64,000 nucleotides of DNA from Bacteroidia bacterium (lineage in GTDB: Bacteria > Bacteroidota > Bacteroidia > Bacteroidales > VadinHA17). The position numbers and the translations under genes are program-made. The notes under the pieces are model-generated. The model did not search any database and was not told the origin of the DNA. It was given only the letters and a program-made list of their open reading frames with translations. This document shows, in pieces, positions 57,380-64,000 of this stretch (positions are counted from its first letter, which is position 1; each line of letters starts with the position of its first letter). The stretch spans positions 1-64,000 of the forward strand of contig JAPLEB010000124.1 in NCBI GenBank assembly GCA_026391555.1, given 5' to 3'.

Positions 57380-58828
57380 ATGAAAGGTAAGTATTTATTA
57401 GGGGCGTTATTAATGGCTCTTTTAGGAGCATCAATTGCTCTGTTTGCATATACCAAAATAATTGGAAAGCCTTCAGTGGCAGTCTCGAAAGATAGTTCGA
57501 AGGTTGAAGTTAAGGATGCAAGAGCTATTCTGACATCCCTTCAGATGCAGGAGGGCCAGATAGATTTTACTTATGCTGCAGAACAGACTGTTCATGCAGT
57601 AGTTCATGTTCATACAAAAACCATGATGGGTGCGCAACCCGATAACCCGATCATGGAGTGGTTCTATGGTGACCGTTATTCCAAACCCAGAGAAGTCAGC
57701 GGATATGGATCAGGGGTTATTATTTCAAATGATGGTTATATCATTACCAATAATCATGTTATTGAAAATGCTGAAAATGTTGATGTTACATTAAATGATA
57801 AGAGAACGTTCATGGCCCAGGTTATAGGGAGGGATCAGAGTACCGATATTGCTCTTCTGAAAATTAAAGCAGACAACCTGCCATATATTAAATACGGTGA
57901 TTCGGATCAGCTGAAGCTTGGTGAATGGGTTCTGGCTGTCGGTAATCCTTTCAATCTGACATCTACCGTAACTGCAGGGATTGTAAGCGCAAAGGGAAGA
58001 AGCCTTGGATTAAATGAAGGTGACTATCGGATAGAATCTTTTATTCAGACTGATGCAGCTCTTAACATGGGAAACAGCGGTGGCGCTCTTGTTAATATAA
58101 AAGGATTGCTGGTTGGCATCACCTCTGCAATTATTTCACCTAATGGTGCTTATGCAGGAAACTCATTTGCTATTCCTGTGTCCATTATTAAAAAAGTTGT
58201 TGACGATCTTAAGGAGTTTGGTGAGGTTCAAAGAGCTCTTATTGGGGTGAACATTAAAGATGTTGAATCAGAGGATGCTGATAAACAAAATCTTAGCGAA
58301 ATAAAAGGTGTTCTGGTTACCAACATAATCCCTGACGGTTCTGCAGAAGATGCAGGGATGAAGGAAAATGATGTTATTGTGAAGTTCGATGATATGGCTG
58401 TAAATACAGTTTCCGAATTGCAGGAGCAGGTCGGGAAACACCGTCCCGGCGATAAAGCAACTTTGACATATTTAAGAAACGGGAAAGAGAATACAATACC
58501 AATTATTCTGAAGAATGTGGCAGGAAATACAAGTATCGTCACAGCCGGAATGGGAGGAGACCTGGTTTATGGCGCTAAACTTGAATCACTTAGCTCTGCA
58601 GATAAGAGATCATTGAATGTTGATTATGGAGTGAAAGTGTCAGAACTGAATGAGGGAAAATTCAAAGATATTGGAATGAAACGCGGATATTTTATCTTAA
58701 GTGTAAATGGTAAAAAAGTGAAAAGTCCTGCTGATATTAAACAATTTACCAATAATGAAAGTAACCTGAAGGCAATAGGAGGGATACAATCTGACGGAAC
58801 AATCTTTAGTTATCAATTCGGTAACTAA
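57380..58828 (+). CDS. degP: Do-family periplasmic serine protease (DegP/HtrA)
   Basis: The 482 residues begin with a signal or anchor (MKGKYLLGALLMALLGASIA), followed by a trypsin-like domain with His in IITNNHVIENAENV, Asp in GRDQSTDIALLKI and Ser in MGNSGGALVN. Two PDZ domains follow (about 280-370 and 395-480: LIGVNIKDVESED, KGVLVTNIIPDGSAEDAGM, GMKRGYFILSVNGKK). It degrades or refolds damaged envelope proteins. Confidence 0.95.
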   Translation: MKGKYLLGALLMALLGASIALFAYTKIIGKPSVAVSKDSSKVEVKDARAILTSLQMQEGQIDFTYAAEQTVHAVVHVHTKTMMGAQPDNPIMEWFYGDRYSKPREVSGYGSGVIISNDGYIITNNHVIENAENVDVTLNDKRTFMAQVIGRDQSTDIALLKIKADNLPYIKYGDSDQLKLGEWVLAVGNPFNLTSTVTAGIVSAKGRSLGLNEGDYRIESFIQTDAALNMGNSGGALVNIKGLLVGITSAIISPNGAYAGNSFAIPVSIIKKVVDDLKEFGEVQRALIGVNIKDVESEDADKQNLSEIKGVLVTNIIPDGSAEDAGMKENDVIVKFDDMAVNTVSELQEQVGKHRPGDKATLTYLRNGKENTIPIILKNVAGNTSIVTAGMGGDLVYGAKLESLSSADKRSLNVDYGVKVSELNEGKFKDIGMKRGYFILSVNGKKVKSPADIKQFTNNESNLKAIGGIQSDGTIFSYQFGN

Positions 58829-58907
58829 TTTACTATTAATATAAGTCACTGTATTTCAATAGATTTATTAAAAAATATCCCCTCATTACAACAATCGTTA
58901 ATAATTT

Positions 58908-58937
58908 TTGTTATTACATAATAAAGCAATAACTTTG
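58908..58937 (+). promoter_or_regulatory. Predicted promoter of rpoD
   Basis: TTG (58908-58910) and TAACTTTG (58930-58937) are spaced by 19 bp, a very good match to the Bacteroidota primary-sigma promoter. It lies 22 bp before the preferred ATG, giving a short leader. Confidence 0.75.
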
Positions 58938-58959
58938 CGGAAAATTTTTGAGAGGCAGA

Positions 58960-59820
58960 ATGAGACAACTAAAGATTACCAAATCCATAACCAACAGGGA
59001 GAGTGCTTCACTCGACAAATATTTGCAGGAGATTGGTAAGGAGATGTTGATATCGGTAGAAGAAGAAGTTGAATTGGCTCAGCGCATAAAGAAAGGCGAC
59101 AGAGCTGCTCTTGAGAAACTCACCAAAGCAAATTTACGTTTTGTTGTTTCTGTTGCAAAACAGTATCAGAACCAGGGACTTAGCCTTCCCGATCTTATCA
59201 ATGAAGGGAATCTGGGCCTTATTAAGGCTGCAGAGAAATTCGATGAGACCAGGGGATTTAAGTTTATTTCATACGCTGTATGGTGGATCAGGCAGTCAAT
59301 TCTTCAGGCGCTTGCCGAACAATCAAGGATAGTAAGGTTACCGTTGAACCAGGTTGGTTCGCTTAACAAGATAAACAAGGCTTTCTCGAAATTTGAGCAG
59401 GAGAATGAACGCACGCCTTCACCCGAAGAGTTAGCTGACGTACTTGAATTGCCAAAGGAGAAGGTGACCGACACTCTGAAAGTATCAGGACGACATGTAT
59501 CTGTTGATGCTCCTTTTATAGAAGGGGAAGATAACAGCCTGCTCGATGTGCTTACAAACTCTGATTCACCGGTTGCTGATAAACTGCTGATGGATGAATC
59601 TCTTTCAAAAGAGATCTACCGGGCGCTTGCAACACTTACTGAAAGAGAAAGAGACATAATAAGGTTTTTCTTTGGAATAGCCTGCCAGGAGATGACTCTT
59701 GAGGAGATAGGAGAAAAATTTGGTCTTACGCGTGAGAGGGTTCGTCAAATCAAGGAAAAAGCTATCAGAAGGTTAAGACATACTTCGAGAAGCAGATTGC
59801 TGAAGGGTTATTTAGGATAA
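58960..59820 (+). CDS. rpoD: Primary RNA polymerase sigma factor (RpoD/SigA)
   Basis: About 286 residues from ATG at 58960 ([15 protein letters not shown]); a start at 58948 is also possible. Region 2 ([36 protein letters not shown]) and region 4 ([20 protein letters not shown]) are complete, while region 1.1 and the long non-conserved insert are absent. This short form is the Bacteroidota housekeeping sigma, which reads TTG/TAnnTTTG promoters. The identity fits the promoter motif seen upstream of this gene. Confidence 0.96.
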   Translation: MRQLKITKSITNRESASLDKYLQEIGKEMLISVEEEVELAQRIKKGDRAALEKLTKANLRFVVSVAKQYQNQGLSLPDLINEGNLGLIKAAEKFDETRGFKFISYAVWWIRQSILQALAEQSRIVRLPLNQVGSLNKINKAFSKFEQENERTPSPEELADVLELPKEKVTDTLKVSGRHVSVDAPFIEGEDNSLLDVLTNSDSPVADKLLMDESLSKEIYRALATLTERERDIIRFFFGIACQEMTLEEIGEKFGLTRERVRQIKEKAIRRLRHTSRSRLLKGYLG

Positions 59821-59847
59821 AAAGTTTTAATAGCAAACATATAATAT

Positions 59848-59883
59848 AAAAAGAGTCTCGCAGGGAGCAGGACTCTTTTTTTT
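59848..59883 (+). terminator. Terminator of rpoD, copy 1 of a duplicated terminator
   Basis: AAAAAGAGTC pairs with GACTCTTTTT around a 13-nt loop (TCGCAGGGAGCAG). Nearly identical to 60815-60849. It lies 27 bp after the rpoD stop. Confidence 0.9.
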
Positions 59884-59995
59884 ATGTTTTGTGGGAAAGA
59901 CACCCAAATTTAAGATTAAAGAATCAAATCAAAAATCTTTTTAGGAATGGGATTATTTTGCGATTTGCTTGAGGTAATTTTACAATGAGATAAAG

Positions 59996-60172
59996 AGATC
60001 CCTCGCTTGCGCTCGGGATGACATAGCATGTGAGGGGCATAAGGGGGAAAAAGTGGCGATTCGCAGATAAATAAATACCTCTAAAATGCTAACTTTTGTT
60101 GCGAATCGCCACTTTTTCCCCCTTTGTAACAACATGTTTGCCATGTCATTCCGAGCGAAGTGAGGAATCTCC
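59996..60172. repeat. Nested long inverted repeat (MITE-like hairpin)
   Basis: The inner arms, 60041-60065 and 60100-60124, are exact 25-bp reverse complements (containing GTGGCGATTCGCA and TGCGAATCGCCAC) separated by a 34-nt AT-rich loop. The outer arms, about 59996-60025 and 60143-60172, are imperfect reverse complements (CTCGGGATGACAT against ATGTCATTCCGAG). The whole can fold into a hairpin of about 177 nt. A frame of 66 codons crosses it but reads as repeat translation, not a gene. It lies 75 bp before the GIY-YIG gene. Confidence 0.88.
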
Positions 60173-60246
60173 TTCTTCAAACAAGCAGAATTGCTAATAT
60201 TATTTACTTTTATATGCTAATAGATAAATCGGATTAATAGCAAGAA

Positions 60247-60561
60247 ATGGGAATAAGATTGTATTATGTCTATATTGTGACCAATGCATACAATAAAGTC
60301 CTTTATACTGGTGTAACAAATGATTTAGAAAGAAGGTGTTACGAGCATAAACACAAAATAGTTAAAGGATTTACCCAGAAATTCAATGTGGATAAACTAA
60401 TATATTATGAGAAATTTGATTTCATTGATTTAGCTATTTCCAGGGAGAAACAAATAAAAGGATATCCACGAGCAAAAAAAATTGCACTTATAAATATATT
60501 AAATAAGGAATGGAAAGAATTATATAGTAATAAAAGGTTAGTGATACCTAATTTAGGTTAA
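60247..60561 (+). CDS. GIY-YIG nuclease-domain protein
   Basis: The 104 residues are one GIY-YIG domain: YYVYIVTNAYNKVLYTGVTN carries the two half-motifs (Y-V-Y and Y-T-G), NDLERRCYEHK has the catalytic Arg, and FIDLAISREKQIKGYPRAKK holds the conserved Glu and basic stretch. Members nick DNA; this small standalone type is common in Bacteroidota and often lies beside repeats. Here it is between a long inverted repeat and duplicated terminators, so a link to mobility is suspected but not shown. Confidence 0.9.
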   Translation: MGIRLYYVYIVTNAYNKVLYTGVTNDLERRCYEHKHKIVKGFTQKFNVDKLIYYEKFDFIDLAISREKQIKGYPRAKKIALINILNKEWKELYSNKRLVIPNLG

Positions 60562-60814
60562 GATTTCCTTGCTGAATCCACTAATTTCGTGTATCTTAGA
60601 ATATGATTGTCATAATAATTTGGTCTTCAAACCTTAAGTAATGAAGTTCAGCGTAACGAGAAATCTCTTTGAATTGTGTTATCAACAATGGCGAGACACC
60701 CATATTTATAATAAATTATTTTCTTATTTGCTGCTTATCAAATAATTACAGTTTAGTGAAGCTATATACCGCTCAAAACAGGAGTTAACATTCAAAATAT
60801 ATAGATGGTATTTA
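60562..60814. other. Gene-free stretch between the GIY-YIG gene and the second terminator
   Basis: No gene supported. AGCGTAACGAGAAATCTC (60650-60667) resembles AGCGAAGTGAGGAATCTC in the right outer arm of the inverted repeat (13 of 18 bases), so another decayed copy may be present. Confidence 0.45.
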
Positions 60815-60849
60815 AAAAAGAGTCTCGCGGGGAGCGGGACTCTTTTTTT
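60815..60849 (+). terminator. Copy 2 of the duplicated terminator
   Basis: AAAAAGAGTC/GACTCTTTTT with loop TCGCGGGGAGCGG, differing from the rpoD terminator only at two or three loop bases. It lies downstream of the GIY-YIG gene and about 100 bp before the convergent FISUMP gene's end. Confidence 0.9.
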
Positions 60850-60946
60850 GGAAAGTTCGCCTGAAAGGGAAATGCGAGCAGGGGAAATAATTTACCCTGC
60901 AAAATCTTTGAAGTAAGTAATACTAAGACCAATTTTAAAGTTAATA

Positions 60947-62353
60947 TTAATCCTTTACACAACGAACAGATTCGCCGCTTTCTTCGCCATCCCAGTATCT
61001 ATTTACCTGGTTGTGAGAAAAGTACAAAACCCTGTAAATTCTATTTGTAGAACTCCTCCAATAACCAAGGTTTCCAATGCTACCAGCCGAAGCAGCGTAG
61101 AGGCCACCTCCCGGGAGTGCAGTAAAACCGCTTGTATTTGATCCATTTCCTCCGCTGTTCCAGCCAGTTGTACTCTTCAATTGGGTTCCCTGGTCAGTTC
61201 CTCTCCAGCCTTCAGCGTCACTTTGAACCTGTGTCATACCCAGATACATCTCCAATGTCTTCCATTCACTATCACTTGGAACATGCCAGCCGATGGGGCA
61301 AAGTTTCATGGTGGCTACTGAATACCAGTTATACAAAGATCCATAAGTATCTCTGTTTGATATATTATTATCATACCAGCAGAATGCCGGCGTGTTAAGA
61401 GTAATAAAGGTTGCATAATCCGATATGTTAGGAATAGTGGTGCCATCATTAAGTTTTGTTGTTTTTAGGTTTTCTTTCATCCAGACCTGGGTGCCTATTG
61501 TCACAGTATTATAAACATTGCCATCAATATCTTTAACATTAGTTCCTGCCAAAAATTGCAATTCTTCTACTTGCGATTTTAACGCATCAACATAGGCTTT
61601 TGTGGCTGCATCGTTAGCATTTACAGGAGTTGCAACTGTGGTAATACCAGTAAAAGTTTTATTACCTGCTATCGTTTGGTTGCCTGTAATAATTACATTG
61701 TCTGTACTATCTTTATCCAATTTGGTGAAGTTAGGTTTACCTGTTAAACCTGTCCAGGTGCCATCGAAGGAGCTTTTATTGTTGAAAGTTGTCCAGTCGG
61801 TACTGCTAAGGTAGCCGTTTGTTGTTCCATTAGCCTGCACCATGCTTATAACAGGTGTTGTAGTGCCTGTAGCCACACTAACGGGAGCAGTTCCTGTAAT
61901 ACTGGTTACTGTACCGTTTGTAATGGTCGGTTTATTGGTAAGGTCGAGATAATTCCCGCTAAAACTGTTTCCTGCTTTTGAGGCATATAACGCATATGGT
62001 ACACTTAGCAGTTGACTTGTCCCCATTTCGACTCCATCTACTGTAACTTTTACGAAATAGGTGCCTGTTCCCCAGTTAATGCCTGCGAAAGTGCCATTTG
62101 TGACTGTACCTTTTCCTATCTCTAGGTTTATTAATCCGTATCCATCTGTGGTTGTGCTATGGGTTTCGGAATAAACGGTTGTACCGGTTGTGCTTCCCTG
62201 CAAAATGCCTATAATAATATTGGTTGCAGTACTTGCTTTAATGTTTCCACGGGCATCGCGCAGCACGGCCTGGTATTTAAAACTCGAAGGCGCCTGCCCA
62301 CAAAGTGTGGCAGCTAATAAAAGTGCTGCTGATATTGTGAATATTTTTTTCAT
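60947..62353 (-). CDS. FISUMP-domain surface protein with tail-fibre-like middle
   Basis: The 468 residues have a signal peptide (MKKIFTISAALLLAATLCGQ) and an N-terminal domain seen in many Bacteroidota surface proteins (SSFKYQAVLRDARGNI, LLSVPYALYASKAG). The middle is Thr/Gly-rich and like phage tail fibre stems (TNGYLSSTDWTTFNNK, NDAATKAYVDALK). A C-terminal FISUMP domain follows (about 275-468: VTIGTQVWMKENLKTTKLND, LYNWYSVATMKLCPIGWHVP, SGESVRCVKD). FISUMP proteins are known in Fibrobacter and Bacteroidota with unclear function; adhesion is likely. It lacks a visible T9SS domain. It ends a three-gene tight operon. Confidence 0.88.
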   Translation of the reverse strand: MKKIFTISAALLLAATLCGQAPSSFKYQAVLRDARGNIKASTATNIIIGILQGSTTGTTVYSETHSTTTDGYGLINLEIGKGTVTNGTFAGINWGTGTYFVKVTVDGVEMGTSQLLSVPYALYASKAGNSFSGNYLDLTNKPTITNGTVTSITGTAPVSVATGTTTPVISMVQANGTTNGYLSSTDWTTFNNKSSFDGTWTGLTGKPNFTKLDKDSTDNVIITGNQTIAGNKTFTGITTVATPVNANDAATKAYVDALKSQVEELQFLAGTNVKDIDGNVYNTVTIGTQVWMKENLKTTKLNDGTTIPNISDYATFITLNTPAFCWYDNNISNRDTYGSLYNWYSVATMKLCPIGWHVPSDSEWKTLEMYLGMTQVQSDAEGWRGTDQGTQLKSTTGWNSGGNGSNTSGFTALPGGGLYAASAGSIGNLGYWRSSTNRIYRVLYFSHNQVNRYWDGEESGESVRCVKD

Positions 62354-62358
62354 ATTTC

Positions 62359-62826
62359 TTACTTTTTAATGATTTTGAATGTTTTTAATTCTTTAGTGAC
62401 ATCCTGTACCTTTATAATGTAAAAACCTTCAACTAATTGGTCAACAGGAATTTTTGTTTCAACACTTTGCAACTCCTTCTGCATAAAAAGTTTTCCGTTC
62501 ATATCAAATAAAAGGTATTGCAATCCAAATATGTTTTCCTTTGTCAGTTTGAGTGTTAACTCACTGGAAGTTGGATTTGGAAAAACGGAAATAGAGAAAT
62601 CCAAGTCTTTCATTTCTCTTATTATGGAAACCGCAATGGTAGTCTGGTGAAAACCCTGTGTAAGAGTTTTATCTCCCTTTGAAAGGGTTTGAGCAATGCC
62701 CTCACCAATGGTATACGATATACTACCGTTGGCGTTACTCAGGATACTCCCGGCCGTAGACACTACCTGTTGTGCCAACAATCCGGGGCAACAGGAAACC
62801 ATAAGAAACCACATTATTGTCTTCAT
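62359..62826 (-). CDS. Small T9SS type A sorting-domain protein
   Basis: The 155 residues have a signal peptide (1-18), a short beta-rich part (STAGSILSNANGSISYTIGE, LTQGFHQTT) and a T9SS type A sorting domain (about 75-155: ISVFPNPTSSELTLKL, LFDMNGKLF, LVEGFYIIKVQD). Almost the whole mature protein is the sorting domain, so it may be a small surface anchor or a partner of its neighbours. It starts 1 bp after the lipoprotein gene and is 5 bp from the FISUMP gene. Confidence 0.88.
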   Translation of the reverse strand: MKTIMWFLMVSCCPGLLAQQVVSTAGSILSNANGSISYTIGEGIAQTLSKGDKTLTQGFHQTTIAVSIIREMKDLDFSISVFPNPTSSELTLKLTKENIFGLQYLLFDMNGKLFMQKELQSVETKIPVDQLVEGFYIIKVQDVTKELKTFKIIKK

Positions 62827-62827
62827 A

Positions 62828-63241
62828 TTATTTCTTTTTTGCTGTGGCAGTAATATTGATTGAAACGGAGTTATAACTTTCAGTATAGGTAAAGGTCAAT
62901 GTTGGTTCAGTTAATGTCCCTGTACCGGTTATTGCTTTTAAATTGGATAGTGTTTGCTGCGGGAGAATTAGATTATTACCACTTACGGTGGCTTCGGCGA
63001 TAATACCTGCGCCATAGTTAGCAAAATTATTGAGCAGAACCGTATTGGCGTCTTGCGACGATTTCTCAATAGACATTGAAAAAGCAGGTTTGGTCACGGT
63101 TTTTCCGTTTTCTGTCCATGTTTCTGTTACGCTGTAAGTTGCCACGAAACTGTCCCTAATGTCTGGATCACTCTCTTTATTGCAACCAGTGAATGTGGCT
63201 GCAGCAAGTAAAAGGAATGCAAGGAATATTGTCTTTCTCAT
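62828..63241 (-). CDS. Small lipoprotein
   Basis: The 137 residues start with a lipoprotein signal, MRKTIFLAFLLLAAATFTGC, where the lipobox Cys is followed by NKESD, which fits Bacteroidota surface export after the Cys. The rest is beta-rich (SVTETWTENGKTVTKPAFSM, TLTFTYTESYNSVSINITAT). No family recognised. It is first of the lipoprotein/T9SS/FISUMP operon, so the three probably act together at the cell surface. Confidence 0.82.
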   Translation of the reverse strand: MRKTIFLAFLLLAAATFTGCNKESDPDIRDSFVATYSVTETWTENGKTVTKPAFSMSIEKSSQDANTVLLNNFANYGAGIIAEATVSGNNLILPQQTLSNLKAITGTGTLTEPTLTFTYTESYNSVSINITATAKKK

Positions 63242-63435
63242 GCTTGTGTTGTTTTAAATATTTAAATAAGATATAAGTAAAAAGAAAATTATGAAACCTG
63301 GATTCAATAAATAAGACAAACCAATAACTGTCAGCTATAAGCCAACAAACAGGTTTAATTGAATAACAGTTGAGGATTTAGAGGACAACTTTTTTACAAA
63401 GGTGGAGTCACAGACTTCTCCTAACAAGGATATAA

Positions 63436-64000
63436 TTATCTATTTGAAAGAATTTCAAAAAACATTTTTTTGTTTGAATCACTAAGCGGTGCCCTGTTTC
63501 CCTCTGATAATTCAATTTCACCCTGTTTTGTATACCCGCAGATATGGTTGAGATTGATCAGATACGAATAATGCACTCTGATGAAATTGTGCTCTGCTAA
63601 TAATTCTTCATAATATTTAAGATTCTTTGAGCTGACTATTTTTCTCATTCCTGTTAAAAAAAAGTTGGTACAGTACCCATCGGCTTTGCACATTATTATC
63701 TCATTAACTTTCAGAACCTCAAATCCTTTAATGTGGTGAATTGTAATGGTAGGTTGTAGAGTTGGTGAACCTGAAATACTTTTTATTAATGCAGCAATCC
63801 GCTCTGAATCAGTATTCTTGTCATTAAGAGACCTGACTTTTTCTATTGCAGCTTTCAACTCATCAATCTTAACAGGTTTTAAAATGTAATCAACTGCATT
63901 TACCCTGAATGCTTTTATTGCATGCTCCGAATAAGCTGTTACGAAAATAACTTTGAAATCTATTTTTTCGAACATCATCAGAAGATCGAATCCCTTTCCA
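63436..64000 (-). CDS. LytTR-family response regulator (5' end outside the window)
   Basis: The frame is open to the right window edge (the first visible residues are GFDLL, MMFEKIDFKV), so only the second half of the receiver domain is seen (VIFVTAYSEHAIKAF, AVDYILKPVKIDEL with the conserved Lys-Pro); the phospho-Asp lies outside. A LytTR DNA-binding domain follows (about 80-180: GFEVLKVNEIIMCKADGY, NFIRVHYSYLINLNHI). It probably works with a membrane LytS/YehU-type kinase just beyond the window. It lies 194 bp upstream of the lipoprotein operon in the same direction and might control it. Confidence 0.92.
   Translation of the reverse strand, partial: GKGFDLLMMFEKIDFKVIFVTAYSEHAIKAFRVNAVDYILKPVKIDELKAAIEKVRSLNDKNTDSERIAALIKSISGSPTLQPTITIHHIKGFEVLKVNEIIMCKADGYCTNFFLTGMRKIVSSKNLKYYEELLAEHNFIRVHYSYLINLNHICGYTKQGEIELSEGNRAPLSDSNKKMFFEILSNR

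Noticed and set aside
59980-60180. 66-codon minus-strand frame
   Set aside because: It lies entirely in the nested inverted repeat and its peptide (e.g. HFARNDM, SSRAQARDL) is translation of dispersed repeat sequence.

Overview
This window comes from a Bacteroidota chromosome, most likely a Bacteroidales-type environmental lineage. The evidence is: two proteins with type IX secretion (T9SS) C-terminal sorting domains; a TonB-dependent receptor with an N-terminal carboxypeptidase-regulatory-like domain; a FISUMP-domain surface protein; a THX-type 30S ribosomal protein; a short primary sigma factor; promoters of the TTG-N19-22-TAnnTTTG type; and an acn-icd-gltA cluster. The sequence is AT-rich throughout. 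The glycosidase near 6.5-9.5 kb reads as richer in G+C than its surroundings.

Layout. 0-5.2 kb: exported nitroreductase-like protein, TonB-dependent receptor, and a T9SS-secreted seven-repeat propeller protein. 5.2-11.5 kb: a decayed accessory region. It holds an mntA-hepT toxin-antitoxin pair whose HepT has an in-frame amber stop, an apparently intact GH106-like glycosidase surrounded by three separate sulfatase remnants, an istB (IS21) remnant, a C-terminal NhaD antiporter remnant and a scrap of tyrosine recombinase. 11.8 kb: tRNA-Ser(GGA). 12-16 kb (minus): gdhA-tatD-ansA and a sugar-phosphate transferase. 16.5-24 kb (plus): proB-proA-acn-icd-gltA. Together with gdhA these cover acetyl-CoA + oxaloacetate to 2-oxoglutarate, glutamate and the first two proline steps. 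24-31 kb: polyol-type dehydrogenase and a divergent PfkB kinase, cold-shock protein plus RRM protein, NYN-LOTUS protein, THX ribosomal protein with a long charged tail, GNAT, and a TPP enzyme.

31-41 kb: DMT transporter, LTA-synthase-like membrane phosphotransferase, orphan 7TM histidine kinase, MFS transporter, DEAD-box helicase, and a polysaccharide deacetylase/FemAB-like pair. 41-45 kb: a CDF metal transporter between two small exported proteins that share the C-terminal string WQPPK, plus a truncated VTT-family gene, a TerB-like protein, an SPFH protein and FtsE. 45-60 kb: a large TPR protein with an outer-membrane barrel, gyrB, a DUF362 ferredoxin-like protein, the dapF-rlmN-dacB operon, degP and rpoD.

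60-61 kb: a small GIY-YIG nuclease gene next to a nested inverted repeat, the pair bracketed by two nearly identical terminators. 61-64 kb: a tight lipoprotein / T9SS protein / FISUMP operon and a LytTR response regulator that runs off the end of the window.

Intergenic DNA is unusually rich in short structure: at least three dispersed repeat families, perfect 7-, 8- and 40-bp tandem repeats, and several palindromes. The strongest leads for something not already described are the terminator-bracketed GIY-YIG unit, the WQPPK-tail proteins around the metal transporter, and the THX ribosomal protein with a Lys/Glu-rich extension. All function calls are from reading the sequence; no database search was run.
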